Part shown: one piece after another, positions 16,720-25,902 of the stretch | Position numbering within the stretch: the stretch's first letter is position 1 | Layout: the number at the start of each line of letters is the position of its first letter | NCBI GenBank assembly: GCA_026392935.1 | Contig: JAPLBE010000018.1 | Location: forward strand, 1-64,000 | Direction: 5' to 3' | Source of the DNA: Actinomycetota bacterium | GTDB taxonomy: Bacteria > Actinomycetota > Actinomycetes > Nanopelagicales > Nanopelagicaceae | Length of the DNA: 64,000 nucleotides | The notes under the pieces: generated by a model | The model's database searches: none | Told to the model about the DNA's origin: nothing | Seen by the model: only the letters and a program-made list of their open reading frames with translations | Made by a program: the position numbers and the translations under genes

Positions 16720-16857
16720 TTAACTAGCCTTACATTTTTCAGAGCAGTACTTCACGTTCTCCCAATCACGCGCCCATTTCTTGCGCCATTCAAAGGCAAG
16801 GTTGCAGCGAACACAGATCTTCGGCGGAAAGCCGTTCTTCGTTTTTGCTACAGCCAT
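16720..16857 (-). CDS. DUF2256 zinc-ribbon-like small protein
   Basis: 45 residues. It has a Cys-x2-Cys pair (ICVRCNLAF) and a second pair (YCSEKCKAS) around [16 protein letters not shown], the DUF2256 pattern; a bound metal ion is expected. Function is unknown. Its ATG overlaps the end of the upstream SDR gene by 10 bases, so it is translated with it. It is too short for normal ORF listing. Confidence 0.85.
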   Translation of the reverse strand: MAVAKTKNGFPPKICVRCNLAFEWRKKWARDWENVKYCSEKCKAS

Positions 16858-17630
16858 GGCGGTGCATCGACAGGTTTATCCCAACTGTCGATTGGTGCTT
16901 GTAGTGGATTATCAATCCAAAGGAATTCACCGTTGATGTCAGCAGATTTATCGCTCACTAATTTCATAATCAGATCGGCAGCTTTCTTGGGATCATCTCC
17001 CCCAGTCTTTTCAACCCAATCAACCCATGATTTGTAATCTACGCCAGCTTCACCAAGTGCATCTGCTTTGGCACTGATATCGGCCCACATTTCACTGCGC
17101 ACATCGCCGGGGTGAATGACATTTGCAGTTACGCCACTTCCGCTAATTTCTGCAGCGAGGTGGCGAGTGAATTGGTTAAGTGCAACTTTTGCGGTGGCAT
17201 ATGCGCTGTTGAGTTTGCCAGGTTGATGAAGTGAAGCGGCAGAGCTGAGATTAATAATGCGACCCCACCGTGCATCTAACATCGCAGGCAAGAATGCACG
17301 AGATGTGTAGTAAGAAGAAATTGCATCGATCATGATTGTTTCTAACCATTGATGTGGGTCGCTATCTTGAATCAACGCAATGGGGCCGAAGATGCCAGCG
17401 GCGTTAATGAGAATTTCTACATTTCCGTGTTCTGCGGTGACTTTCTTGTGAAGGTCGGTCACGAATGCAAGATCACTGATATCGCCGGCAATCGATGTAA
17501 TGCGCGGATTGGTTTCGGCGGCGTTAGGTGTGCGAGAGACTGCGATGACGTTGTGTCCAGCATTTGCGAGCGCGAGCGCGATTTCACGGCCGATTCCCCG
17601 GGATGCGCCGGTGACTAACGCGAGTGACAT
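16848..17630 (-). CDS. SDR family oxidoreductase
   Basis: 260 residues from ATG 17630, where [14 protein letters not shown] is the normal SDR start; the open frame extends 39 residues further without family similarity. Motifs: [12 protein letters not shown], catalytic Ser in [13 protein letters not shown] and the HPGDV turn. A TATTAT sequence ends 6 bases before ATG, which suggests a leaderless transcript. It lies next to a DUF2256 gene and is divergent from a small hypothetical gene and an agmatinase-family gene. Substrate unknown. Confidence 0.88.
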   Translation of the reverse strand: MSLALVTGASRGIGREIALALANAGHNVIAVSRTPNAAETNPRITSIAGDISDLAFVTDLHKKVTAEHGNVEILINAAGIFGPIALIQDSDPHQWLETIMIDAISSYYTSRAFLPAMLDARWGRIINLSSAASLHQPGKLNSAYATAKVALNQFTRHLAAEISGSGVTANVIHPGDVRSEMWADISAKADALGEAGVDYKSWVDWVEKTGGDDPKKAADLIMKLVSDKSADINGEFLWIDNPLQAPIDSWDKPVDAPPWL

Positions 17631-17684
17631 GTACAGATAATAGGTGTCGGTGGGGGCAATTACAGTGTGAGGCCGGGGGTAAAT

Positions 17685-18032
17685 ATGTTTCGGTGGATAC
17701 GGCATAAGGCGATGGATGCAGAGCTGGCGCAGATCATTGATGACCATGGGCGGGTGCGTAAGGATGCCAGCGATATCCGTGATTTCTTATTGTGGGTCCT
17801 AGAGGGAAATAAGAATGACGTCGAGAAATTTAGCGATGAGGCGTTAGAACGGGCTGCAGATTTAATCGAGCAAGTAGGGCCAGGGGCGTTCTATTGGATG
17901 ACCGATATTGCGGCGCAAATGGTTTTATTATCAGAGGCCACCCTGCGTGGCTTTAGTACAAATGTCAGCATCGAACTTGGTGCCACCGCAACAGCTGAAT
18001 CGATTGTCGAGAAAGTTGTGCGCTTGCCGTAG
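17685..18032 (+). CDS. hypothetical soluble protein
   Basis: 115 residues from ATG 17685, preceded by GGGGG; a GTG at 17667 would add six residues. The protein is mostly helical and acidic, with MDAELAQIIDDHGRV and a central LIEQVGPGAFYWMTD. It has no signal peptide or membrane segment. It ends 9 bases before the agmatinase-family gene and probably forms an operon with it. I do not recognise a family. Confidence 0.6.
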   Translation: MFRWIRHKAMDAELAQIIDDHGRVRKDASDIRDFLLWVLEGNKNDVEKFSDEALERAADLIEQVGPGAFYWMTDIAAQMVLLSEATLRGFSTNVSIELGATATAESIVEKVVRLP

Positions 18033-18041
18033 CCTTTTGCC

Positions 18042-19040
18042 ATGGCTAACCACGGCAATATGTATGGTCCCGCATTTACATTCCTAGGCATTCCTGCCTG
18101 CGATTTAGATAATCCGTCAACATATAAAGGTGCAGATGTCATCATTGTGGGCGCACCGATTGATAGCGGTACTTCTCATCGCTCGGGCGCGAAGTTTGGG
18201 CCACAAGCAATTCGTGGTGGCGACTATTTGCCGCATGATGGGCAACGTCCGCATTTAGCGCTGCGCACAGATGGATTGAAAGATCTGAATGTTTTTGATG
18301 CAGGTGATTTGCTCATGCCTGGCGGAGATTTGGTTGCATCCCTTGCTGTATTACGAGAAGCAACCGAGAAGATTTCGCGAGCACGCGCAATCGCTGTTGT
18401 CCTTGGTGGAGATCACTCCATCGCATCGGCAGATGTTGCAGGTATTGCAAATCATTTAGGTCACGGCAAAGTTTCAATGATTCACTTCGATGCGCATGCT
18501 GATACAGGTGAAGATCAATGGGGCGCACTTGTGGGCCACGGAACGCCAATGCGTCGACTTATTGATGAAGGCTATGTTCGCGGAGATCGCTTCTTGCAAT
18601 TGGGTCTTCGGGGATATTGGCCAGATAGCAAGACTCTCGAGTGGATGCGCGATCAAGGAATGCGCTCGTACGAGATGACTGAAATTCATCATCGTGGGCT
18701 TAAAGAAGTGCTCGATGAATCATTTGCAACGCTTACCAATGAATGTGATGGCGTCTTCTTATCTGTAGATATCGATGTTGTTGATCCAGGTATGGCGCCA
18801 GGCACGGGCACACCTGAGCCAGGTGGAATGACTTCGCGCGAACTACTTGAAGCCGTGCGCCGAATTTGTTTAGAGCTTCCTGTTGTTGGCATCGATGTTG
18901 TTGAAGTTGCGCCACCATTTGATAGTGCAGATATCACTGCGATTTTGGCAAACCGCGTGGTGCTCGAGGCGCTGAGTGCGATTGCTAAACGCCGCAACGG
19001 AACCGCTTATGACCCGAAGCAGAACCTGCTCGATCGTTAG
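18042..19040 (+). CDS. agmatinase/ureohydrolase family protein
   Basis: 332 residues of the arginase superfamily, of agmatinase length. The binuclear manganese site is intact: GGDHS (His), FDAHAD (Asp, His, Asp) and SVDIDVVDP (Asp, Asp), followed by PGTGTPEPGG, which is typical of agmatinase and guanidino-acid hydrolases. It releases urea from a guanidino compound such as agmatine, guanidinobutyrate or guanidinopropionate; the exact one is not determined. No polyamine genes are nearby, so nitrogen salvage is as likely as putrescine synthesis. Confidence 0.9.
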   Translation: MANHGNMYGPAFTFLGIPACDLDNPSTYKGADVIIVGAPIDSGTSHRSGAKFGPQAIRGGDYLPHDGQRPHLALRTDGLKDLNVFDAGDLLMPGGDLVASLAVLREATEKISRARAIAVVLGGDHSIASADVAGIANHLGHGKVSMIHFDAHADTGEDQWGALVGHGTPMRRLIDEGYVRGDRFLQLGLRGYWPDSKTLEWMRDQGMRSYEMTEIHHRGLKEVLDESFATLTNECDGVFLSVDIDVVDPGMAPGTGTPEPGGMTSRELLEAVRRICLELPVVGIDVVEVAPPFDSADITAILANRVVLEALSAIAKRRNGTAYDPKQNLLDR

Positions 19041-19132
19041 AAAACCCTGTGAATAATCTAGCTTCAATCGCTTTACGGCATTTCTAGTCCATTTTCGCAA
19101 GAATCTGAAACCGCCCTGCCATAATTTCCACC

Positions 19133-19648
19133 ATGGAAAAACTTGAAAACTTTTTAGAAAAAGTAATTTTTGCTGGACGTTGGTTGTTAGCGCCTTTGTA
19201 TATCGGGCTATTGCTAGCACTACTGCCAATTATGTATCGCTTCTTCGACGCCTTCTGGCACATGATGACTCACGTTCGAGGTGCTACTTCAGGGCAAATT
19301 ACACTTGAAGTTCTCGAACTCCTTGACACGGTATTACTTGCTAACTTAATCATCATCGTTCTCTTTGCAGGATACGAGAACTTTGTTTCCAAAATTACAA
19401 TCGCAGAAGGTGCTAAAGATCGCCCACACTGGATGGGACGAGTTGATTACAGTGGCTTGAAGATCAAACTTATTGGCTCACTCGTTGCAATTTCTGTTAT
19501 TGAACTGCTGAAAGACTTTATGAAAGAAGGAACTTTCGACGCTAACCGAGAGGGCTGGCGAATCGGAATTCATATGACTTTCGTAATTTCTGGTGTGCTC
19601 TTTGCGCTCATGGACATGATGGCTGATCGCCACAAGTCTGAGCGTTAA
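19133..19648 (+). CDS. YqhA/UPF0114 family membrane protein
   Basis: 171 residues with the family layout. An N-terminal amphipathic segment (MEKLENFLEKVIFAGRWLLAPLY) is followed by membrane helices at about 16-38, 60-80, 108-123 and 145-165. KIKLIGSLVAISVIELLKDF is the conserved segment. The protein forms a small inner-membrane complex of unknown function. CATAAT ends 7 bases before ATG with no Shine-Dalgarno, so leaderless transcription is likely. It converges on the UxaA operon with a 4-base gap. Confidence 0.88.
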   Translation: MEKLENFLEKVIFAGRWLLAPLYIGLLLALLPIMYRFFDAFWHMMTHVRGATSGQITLEVLELLDTVLLANLIIIVLFAGYENFVSKITIAEGAKDRPHWMGRVDYSGLKIKLIGSLVAISVIELLKDFMKEGTFDANREGWRIGIHMTFVISGVLFALMDMMADRHKSER

Positions 19649-19652
19649 AAAA

Positions 19653-20822
19653 TTAGTATTCGCTAATTACCGTTTTATACATTCGCGAGAGTGCAAACTC
19701 GTGGTGTCCGCCACGTTCTGCCTTTGTTAGCTTTCCGTTTGCAACTTCAATGATTTCAGCGAAAATGCGATCTCCGACTTGAGCAAGAGTCTCAAGTCCG
19801 TCGGCAATCGTGCCAGCATCAAGATCAATGAGATCTGGAATTGCAGAATACATGGGAGTATTGGTTGAAACTTTTATAGTTGGCATAATCGCAGAACCAG
19901 TTGGTGTTCCGCGACCAGATGTAAATACGACAACATTTATATGTCCTGCACCGAATCCTGCAAGCTGTTCAATGTCATGACCTGGGGTATCCATAAAGTA
20001 CAAACCTGGTGTCAATGGTTTTTCGCCAAATTCCAGTACTCCGGTAAGTGGCGCATTTCCTGCCTTCTTTGCTGCACCCAAAGATTTTTCTTCCAGAGTA
20101 GAGAGTCCTCCTTCAATATTTCCGCGAGAAGGTTGAGCACCGCGAATGTCGATTCCCTCGTAGTTAATCGACGCTTCATAACGAGAAACCATGGCAACAA
20201 TGCGCTTTCCTACTTCAGGATCAATCGCGCGAGCAGCAAGCAAATGTTCTGCTCCAAGAATCTCAGTTGTTTCACCTAGGACAGACGTTGCACCTAATTC
20301 AACAAGACGATCACTTGCTACGCCAAGAGCTGGATTTGCAGTGATTCCCGAGAGAGCATCAGAACCGCCGCACTCGAGTCCCAGAACAATCGCACTCCAC
20401 GGTGCTTCTATGCGTTTTTGTGATTTTGCTTCAGCAACATATTTATTGGCAACCACAAGTGCATCAGATTGCAATTTCTCAAGAGAACCGATTTCAGGTA
20501 ATGAAAGAACCGTGAAATTCTTAAGCCCTAACGCTTGTGCGCCATCGATGATTGACTTCTCTTCAGCGTTTCCAATAATCAGGAAAACAACTGCGTAATT
20601 ATTTGGATTTGATGCATACCCAGAAAGAGTAAACAGTATTCGCCGAAGATCACTATCAATCTCGCCAGACCAATCGTGACTAATTGCCACGGCTCCGTCA
20701 GATGTGTCAGCAATTGTGCGAGCAGTAGAAGCTAGCGCAGAATGCAGCGGAAGAACTAGGACATTGTTACGCAGTCCCCAACTGCCGTTATCGCGTAAGT
20801 AAGCAAATAGCTTCTCGCTCAT
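19653..20822 (-). CDS. UxaA/SuyB-family dehydratase large subunit with degenerate N-terminal domain
   Basis: 389 residues. The C-terminal part is canonical for altronate/galactarate dehydratases and sulfolactate lyases: GLECGGSDALSG, ITANPALG, YFMDTPGHDIEQL, FTSGRGTPTGSA, IKVSTNTPMY. The N-terminal domain keeps RNNVLVLP but has SALAS where relatives have VVCSN, and IIGNAEE where they have GLGCE, so its catalytic cysteines are lost. The adjacent 272-residue gene has them. Together with the SAF-domain gene they would form one enzyme that eliminates water (or sulfite) from a 2-hydroxy acid. Its start shares one base with the stop of the previous gene. Confidence 0.82.
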   Translation of the reverse strand: MSEKLFAYLRDNGSWGLRNNVLVLPLHSALASTARTIADTSDGAVAISHDWSGEIDSDLRRILFTLSGYASNPNNYAVVFLIIGNAEEKSIIDGAQALGLKNFTVLSLPEIGSLEKLQSDALVVANKYVAEAKSQKRIEAPWSAIVLGLECGGSDALSGITANPALGVASDRLVELGATSVLGETTEILGAEHLLAARAIDPEVGKRIVAMVSRYEASINYEGIDIRGAQPSRGNIEGGLSTLEEKSLGAAKKAGNAPLTGVLEFGEKPLTPGLYFMDTPGHDIEQLAGFGAGHINVVVFTSGRGTPTGSAIMPTIKVSTNTPMYSAIPDLIDLDAGTIADGLETLAQVGDRIFAEIIEVANGKLTKAERGGHHEFALSRMYKTVISEY

Positions 20823-21640
20823 TAGACGCTCCTGACAACTCGTGGCGCACGGATTTCACCGCTTTTATTCTTCTCAGCAATAGTGTGAGTTCCATTTGCA
20901 ACTGATTCGATTAAAGCGGTGATTTCTGCATCAATTTGTGACTCGGCTATATCAAAATCAGCCCGAATAGCTTGGTGCAGGATGCTCGAACTTGCGACAT
21001 TGATAACTGGAAAAAGTGGGAATCCTGATGGTGGCTGTGTTTCACTCGGAAAACTAATTACGATGTGCGCCTTCTCTTGCGCTAAACGAGAGAAGGATTC
21101 AGCAGATGAAAATGGTGAATCCGAGATAATTACTGTGTGGCCAGCTGCTTCAAGTAGACCTTTGAGTGTCGAGATTCCAGGAAATTGGCGACCATTATCA
21201 ATCCCCACACGAAGAGTTGTGATCTCTGCAGACACTGGAACAAATGAAGTGTTTAACTCGCGCGCTGCTTTTACTCCAGCTTCAACGGTTCCTTCTACTC
21301 CACCACTTTCTTGAATGATCCTGTACTGAGTTGATTCATTGCGCTCGAGTAATTTCGCAGCGAGTTCCTGTCCTTGGATAGTCTCGCAACCAAGACCAAT
21401 TACAAGGGCTGAATTAACATTGGGATGGTCGGCTAACTGAATAAAGAAATTATCGATACCCGCAACGTCGTCTCCGATGATCGCGCAACCGTGTTGATGG
21501 GCAAAAGTGACAGCGTCAATTTCGGTGGCAATGCGACGTGAAACATGGGTTGAACAGATAACGGATGGAAGAATAAGTTGATGGTTACGAATTCCATTGC
21601 CACGATTTCCGTGAGCGAATCCCTTGATGGCCGAACTCAT
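20822..21640 (-). CDS. UxaA-family dehydratase subunit, complementary to the large subunit
   Basis: 272 residues. The N-terminal domain is canonical: GNRGNGIRNHQLILPS, the Cys in VICSTH, HGC in AHQHGCAIIG, and GLGCETIQ. The second domain is degraded: where relatives have the CGGSDG/S segment this reads LRVGIDNGRQ, and the whole domain is shortened (ends at ~272 instead of ~390). It therefore carries the motif half that its neighbour lacks. It overlaps the SAF gene by 4 bases upstream and the large-subunit gene by one base downstream, so the three are produced together. A paired heteromeric enzyme is inferred. Confidence 0.78.
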   Translation of the reverse strand: MSSAIKGFAHGNRGNGIRNHQLILPSVICSTHVSRRIATEIDAVTFAHQHGCAIIGDDVAGIDNFFIQLADHPNVNSALVIGLGCETIQGQELAAKLLERNESTQYRIIQESGGVEGTVEAGVKAARELNTSFVPVSAEITTLRVGIDNGRQFPGISTLKGLLEAAGHTVIISDSPFSSAESFSRLAQEKAHIVISFPSETQPPSGFPLFPVINVASSSILHQAIRADFDIAESQIDAEITALIESVANGTHTIAEKNKSGEIRAPRVVRSV

Positions 21641-21912
21641 GATTGCGCCGATGAAAGTCGATCGCCCAAGATATTGTGAACATGGACATGCTCACCGATA
21701 GCAATAGGCACAACTGCATGGCCCATGCGTTCACCATACTTAATGACTCCGTCATTCTTAGAAATCACTTGAGTGGCAATCTTGTGACCACGCGGAATCT
21801 TGTTCAAAACCTTAATTGAGATGTCATCTTGTTCTACAACATCACCTATCTCAAGATCGACCAGACAGACGGCGATGTTATCGCGCGAATCTAGGATCAG
21901 TATTCTTCTCAT
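21637..21912 (-). CDS. UxaA/SuyA-type SAF-domain subunit
   Basis: 91 residues from ATG 21912 (MRRILILD); the frame is open 18 residues further but this start fits the domain. It is a single SAF domain, as in the N-terminal ~90 residues of altronate dehydratase or as the separate SuyA. It shows DNIAVCLVDLEIGD, IPRGHKIA, and IKYGERMGHA. It serves as the substrate/metal-binding lid of the dehydratase. It follows the FAD dehydrogenase gene by 10 bases and overlaps the next subunit gene by 4. Confidence 0.85.
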   Translation of the reverse strand: MRRILILDSRDNIAVCLVDLEIGDVVEQDDISIKVLNKIPRGHKIATQVISKNDGVIKYGERMGHAVVPIAIGEHVHVHNILGDRLSSAQS

Positions 21913-21922
21913 ACGGGGCACT

Positions 21923-23314
21923 CTAGTGAAAGATTTTGCCGGGATTGAGAATTCCATTTGGATCAAGTGCTGCCTTTATCGATCTCATCACTGTAATTGA
22001 AGACTCGCCCGCTTCTTCCAACAGAGATTCAATCTTTCCGGCACCAACACCATGCTCACCTGTGCACGTTCCGCCCATCGCAATAATCTCAGATGTTGTC
22101 TTGTGTGTGAGAGCTCGTATCTGATCTAACTCTTCAGGTTTTGCAGGGTCAGTAACAATAAAGGTGTGGAAGTTTCCATCAGCAACATGGCCAAGTATCG
22201 AGAATGGGAATCCTGAATCTTTTAAAATATTCTCAGCAACTGTAACCGCATCGGCCAACCTGGAAAGTGGAACTGCGGCATCAGTACTAATTGCGCGTCT
22301 TCCAGGGTGGGCTGCAATTCCTGCCCAATATGCGTTGTGACGAGCTTGCCATAACTTTCGTCGCTGACCTTCTTCGGTTGTCCACTCAAAGTTAGTTCCA
22401 CCAAATTCTGATGTGATTTCTTGAACTACTTTTGCATCTTCTTCTACTCCACGAGGAGATCCGTGGAATTCAAAGAGCAGTGTTGGGGCTTCTTCGAGAG
22501 TTAATCCATCATGGGCATTAACATTTTTAATTGATTGAGCATCAAGAAATTCACAACGTGCAATTGCAACACCAGATCGCACAATAGCAATTGCAGCTTG
22601 AACCCCGTCAGAAAGTGTTGGGAATCGAGAGACAGCTGCGGCCATTTTCTCTGGGATGCCAAATACGCGAAGGGTTATCTCGGTAACGATTGCGAGTGTT
22701 CCTTCAGATCCAACAATTAGACGTGTTAAGTCATATCCTGCAGATAATTTACGAGTCTCGCGACCTGCATGAATTACTGTTCCATCAGCTAATACTGCGG
22801 TGAGTTTTAGTACATTCTCGCGCATGGTTCCATAGCGCACCGTGGTAGTTCCGGCGGCGCCAGTTGAGGTCATTCCGCCGATGGTTGCATCTGCGCCAGG
22901 ATCTACTGAGAAGAACAGACCGTCATTTGCTAACTTCTTGTTAAGGGCCATGCGCTTTACGCCTGCCTGCACAGTGACTGTTAAATCATCAGGGGAGATT
23001 TTGAGAATTGATTCCATCTCACTGAGATCGAGTGAGATTCCACCAAAGAGAGGCAACACGTGGCCTTCAAGTGATGAACCCACACCAAATGCAACGACAG
23101 GGATTTTTTCTGCGTTGCAGTAAGCAAGCACCTTCGACACTTCTTCAGTGGATTTAACTGTTACGACCGCAGATGGGCGTATTGGTGGAAATGCAGATTC
23201 ATCACGACCGTGAGCATCGAGAACTGATTCATTTTGAGAGAGGCGGCCATCGACAAGAAGTGAGAGTGCCTTTACTTGCGCATCAGTAAGATCGACGCGC
23301 TGCGTAATTGCCAT
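21923..23314 (-). CDS. FAD-linked D-2-hydroxyacid dehydrogenase (GlcD/D-lactate dehydrogenase family)
   Basis: 463 residues from ATG 23314; ten earlier codons belong to no domain. The PCMH-type FAD domain shows VVAFGVGSSLEGH and SVDPGADATIGGM with YGTMRENV, and the C-terminal cap ends with GTCTGEHGVGAGK. The family oxidises D-lactate, glycolate or longer D-2-hydroxyacids and passes electrons to quinone or an acceptor. Its operon partners are dehydratase subunits, so the substrate may be the same sugar-derived or sulfonated hydroxy acid. It lies 37 bases after tRNA-Glu and could be read through from the tRNAs. Confidence 0.88.
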   Translation of the reverse strand: MAITQRVDLTDAQVKALSLLVDGRLSQNESVLDAHGRDESAFPPIRPSAVVTVKSTEEVSKVLAYCNAEKIPVVAFGVGSSLEGHVLPLFGGISLDLSEMESILKISPDDLTVTVQAGVKRMALNKKLANDGLFFSVDPGADATIGGMTSTGAAGTTTVRYGTMRENVLKLTAVLADGTVIHAGRETRKLSAGYDLTRLIVGSEGTLAIVTEITLRVFGIPEKMAAAVSRFPTLSDGVQAAIAIVRSGVAIARCEFLDAQSIKNVNAHDGLTLEEAPTLLFEFHGSPRGVEEDAKVVQEITSEFGGTNFEWTTEEGQRRKLWQARHNAYWAGIAAHPGRRAISTDAAVPLSRLADAVTVAENILKDSGFPFSILGHVADGNFHTFIVTDPAKPEELDQIRALTHKTTSEIIAMGGTCTGEHGVGAGKIESLLEEAGESSITVMRSIKAALDPNGILNPGKIFH

Positions 23315-23351
23315 CAGTAACTCGATTCTTATCGAAGTGTGCAACGAATTG

Positions 23352-23424
23352 TAGCCCCGAAGGGATTCGAACCCTCGTAGCTGACTTGAGAAGCCAGAGT
23401 CCTAGGCCGCTAGACGACGGGGCC
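23352..23424 (-). tRNA. tRNA-Glu (CTC)
   Basis: 73 bases. The acceptor GGCCCCG pairs with CGGGGCT, and the T arm contains GGTTCGAATCC. The anticodon arm CTGGC/GTCAG encloses the loop TTCTCAA, giving anticodon CTC. The discriminator is A and CCA is not encoded. It is 52 bases after tRNA-Gln on the same strand, downstream of gltX. Confidence 0.93.
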
Positions 23425-23476
23425 GTGCCAAAAAAACTAGGACAAACATATTTAGTTTTTGTACTGCTGTATTTCG

Positions 23477-23548
23477 CTGGGGTACCAGGACTCGAACCTA
23501 GACTTACTGAACCAGAATCAGCAGGGCTGCCAATTACCCCATACCCCA
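23477..23548 (-). tRNA. tRNA-Gln (CTG)
   Basis: 72 bases. The acceptor TGGGGTA pairs with TACCCCA; the anticodon arm GCTGA/TCAGT encloses TTCTGGT, giving CTG. The discriminator is G and CCA is not encoded. Together with tRNA-Glu and gltX upstream it fits an organism that charges tRNA-Gln through GltX and an amidotransferase. Confidence 0.93.
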
Positions 23549-23623
23549 ATATTCAATTTTTTGCCCATCGGTTTTTCATGCCTAGTGCAAGGTGAGAAGT
23601 TTACCCCACTGGTTGAGTGAAAT

Positions 23624-25084
23624 TTACAGGGCTAGGGCTGCAGCAATGCGTTCTAGGCAAGCATCTTTACCTAGCAATTCCATCGATTCAAATAGCGGTG
23701 GAGAGATCGTGCTTCCCGTAGTTGCGATACGTAGCGCGGTAAATGCAATGCGCGGCTTGAGCCCCAGCTCTTCAATCAGTGACGTGCGCAGAACGGCTTC
23801 AATAGCTTCGTGTGTCCAAGAGTTAACGTTATTCAATTCTTTGAGTGAGCGCTTAAGAATATCTTTTGCAGCGCCGTCTGTAATCTTCGAAACAGCATCT
23901 GCATCGACGTGGAAATCAGTGACAAAAAGGAATTTAAGAAGAGCAGGTGCTTCATCAAGTTTGACAATACGCTCTTGAATAAGCGGCAGTGCTTTCTTAA
24001 CGAGTGCGACTTCAGAGTCAGTTCCTGAGATTACATCCGCTTTAATCAAGAATGGCAGAGTCCATTGTGCAAATTCTTCAAGTGAAAGTGCACGAATCTT
24101 GTCACCATTAATTGCCTCAAGCTTCTTCATATCAAAGCGTGCGGGCGAAGAATGAACTTTTTCAACAGTAAAGAGCTCGGTGAGTTCCTTCATAGAAATG
24201 TTTTCGCGATCATCACCTGGTGACCAACCAAGGAGAGCTAAGTAATTACAGATTGCTTCAGGTAAGTAACCCTGGTCTCTGTACCAGGCGATGGAAACCT
24301 CTCCATTGCGCTTAGAAAGTTTTGCATTGTCTTGACCCATGACGAATGGAAGGTGAGCAAAAACTGGATAATCCTCAGGCTTGATACCCATTGCTTGATA
24401 GACACGTATCTGGCGAGGAGTTGAAGATAATAAATCTTCACCGCGAAGTACGTGTGTGACGCCCATTAAAACATCGTCTATAGCAACAGCGAGTGTGTAG
24501 AGAGGAGATCCATCAGCACGCACCATCACAAAGTCAGGAACAAACTTGTGATCGAAGGTGACTTCTCCACGAATTTCATCTACGAAAGTTGTTGTGCCAT
24601 CGGGCATACGCATGCGTACAACAGCTTCGCGACCTTCTGTCTTAAATGCTGCAATCTGCTCTGCAGTCAGATCGCGACAATGGCCGTTGTAACCAGGTGC
24701 AACATTTGCTGTGCGTTGGGCTTCGCGCACAGCTTCAAGTTCATCCGGTGAGCAATAGCAGTGATAAGCATCGCCCTGAGTCAAAAACTTCTGAGCCCAC
24801 TCGGCATAAATATCTAGTCGCTGTGATTGAAGATATGGACCATTGGGTCCACCTACTTCAGGGCCTTCATCCCACTGAAGTCCAAGCCATTTCAAGGTGT
24901 CAATTGCTGCATTGATGTATTCGTCAGTGACGCGAGTTGTATCTGTATCTTCTATGCGAAAGAGAAATGTTCCACCTGTATGACGAGCATATGCCCAGTC
25001 AAAAAGTGCGGTTCTAATGTTTCCAACGTGTAAGTCACCTGTTGGTGATGGAGCAAAACGAACTTTAACTTTTTTCGTTGTCAT
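23624..25084 (-). CDS. gltX: glutamyl-tRNA synthetase
   Basis: 486 residues, normal length for a bacterial class I GluRS. The N-terminal Rossmann domain has the HIGH-type motif in PSPTGDLHVGN, and the KMSKS motif appears as KLSKRNGEVS. It attaches glutamate to tRNA-Glu, and probably also to tRNA-Gln, for later amidation in actinobacteria. The ATG overlaps the stop of the fumarylacetoacetase-family gene by 4 bases. tRNA-Gln and tRNA-Glu genes lie directly downstream on the same strand. Confidence 0.96.
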   Translation of the reverse strand: MTTKKVKVRFAPSPTGDLHVGNIRTALFDWAYARHTGGTFLFRIEDTDTTRVTDEYINAAIDTLKWLGLQWDEGPEVGGPNGPYLQSQRLDIYAEWAQKFLTQGDAYHCYCSPDELEAVREAQRTANVAPGYNGHCRDLTAEQIAAFKTEGREAVVRMRMPDGTTTFVDEIRGEVTFDHKFVPDFVMVRADGSPLYTLAVAIDDVLMGVTHVLRGEDLLSSTPRQIRVYQAMGIKPEDYPVFAHLPFVMGQDNAKLSKRNGEVSIAWYRDQGYLPEAICNYLALLGWSPGDDRENISMKELTELFTVEKVHSSPARFDMKKLEAINGDKIRALSLEEFAQWTLPFLIKADVISGTDSEVALVKKALPLIQERIVKLDEAPALLKFLFVTDFHVDADAVSKITDGAAKDILKRSLKELNNVNSWTHEAIEAVLRTSLIEELGLKPRIAFTALRIATTGSTISPPLFESMELLGKDACLERIAAALAL

Positions 25085-25869
25085 GGTTTTGCGCTCACCT
25101 TATTTGTTAGTTGGCCAAGGCCCTCGATTGACATTGCAACCGTGGATTTCTCTGGCATTGGGCCAATACCCGCTGGGGTTCCAGTGATGATGATATCTCC
25201 CGGCAAGAGTGTCATTACCTGAGTAACAAAATGGACAATATCTTCAATCGAGAAAATCATTTGGGAAAGTGTTGCATCCTGCTTAATTTCCCCGTTAAGC
25301 GTTGTGGTGATTCTTTGATTGCCGGGTACGAATTCGGTCTCAATCCAGGGCCCAATAGGACAAAAAGTATCGAAGGACTTTGCACGCATCCATTGTCCGT
25401 CTCTCTTCTGAATTTCACGAGAAGTAACATCGTTTGCAATGGTGTATCCAAAGATCACATCATTGACGCGCTCTTTAGGAACTTCCTTGCATACTCGACC
25501 GATAACAATGGCAAGTTCTGCTTCGAAATCTATTGTGGGTGCCATAGCTGGCCACACAATTGTGTCGCCGGGGCCAATGACAGAAGTATTTGGCTTCAAG
25601 AAAATAATCGGCTCGGTTGGAACTTCGCTTCCCATCTCTGCCGCATGATCTGCATAGTTCTTGCCCACGCATACAATTTTTGAACGAGGAATAACCGGTG
25701 CGAGTAAACGAACTTTTGTGAGGTCAATCTTTGCAGCAGTTTTTTGGATGCCGTGATAAATCGGATCTCCAGAAATAATCGAAATCTGATTATCATCTTC
25801 CAAGATTCCAAAGAGCGGGTCAGTTCCTAATCCTGCATCAGGTTGAGGAGTAAAACGAACAACGCGCAT
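25081..25869 (-). CDS. fumarylacetoacetate hydrolase family protein
   Basis: 262 residues with the FAH fold pattern: CVGKNYADHAAEMG, PIIFLKPNTSVIGPGD, then metal ligands in DFEAELAIVIGR, IANDVTSREIQ and the C-terminal GDIIITGTPAGIGP. The family hydrolyses or decarboxylates beta-diketo or 2-keto-3-deoxy acids with a divalent metal. In actinobacteria a member commonly precedes gltX, as here, so its role may be general metabolite clean-up rather than pathway specific. TAAGAT ends 6 bases before ATG, again pointing to a leaderless mRNA. Confidence 0.92.
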   Translation of the reverse strand: MRVVRFTPQPDAGLGTDPLFGILEDDNQISIISGDPIYHGIQKTAAKIDLTKVRLLAPVIPRSKIVCVGKNYADHAAEMGSEVPTEPIIFLKPNTSVIGPGDTIVWPAMAPTIDFEAELAIVIGRVCKEVPKERVNDVIFGYTIANDVTSREIQKRDGQWMRAKSFDTFCPIGPWIETEFVPGNQRITTTLNGEIKQDATLSQMIFSIEDIVHFVTQVMTLLPGDIIITGTPAGIGPMPEKSTVAMSIEGLGQLTNKVSAKP

Positions 25870-25902
25870 GAGGCAATCTTATCTTTTAAGAGAGCGCAAT
25901 GC

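Noticed and set aside
16848-17747. Longer SDR start at 17747
   Set aside because: The extra 39 residues do not match the family and would run across the -10-like TATTAT and the divergent promoter region.
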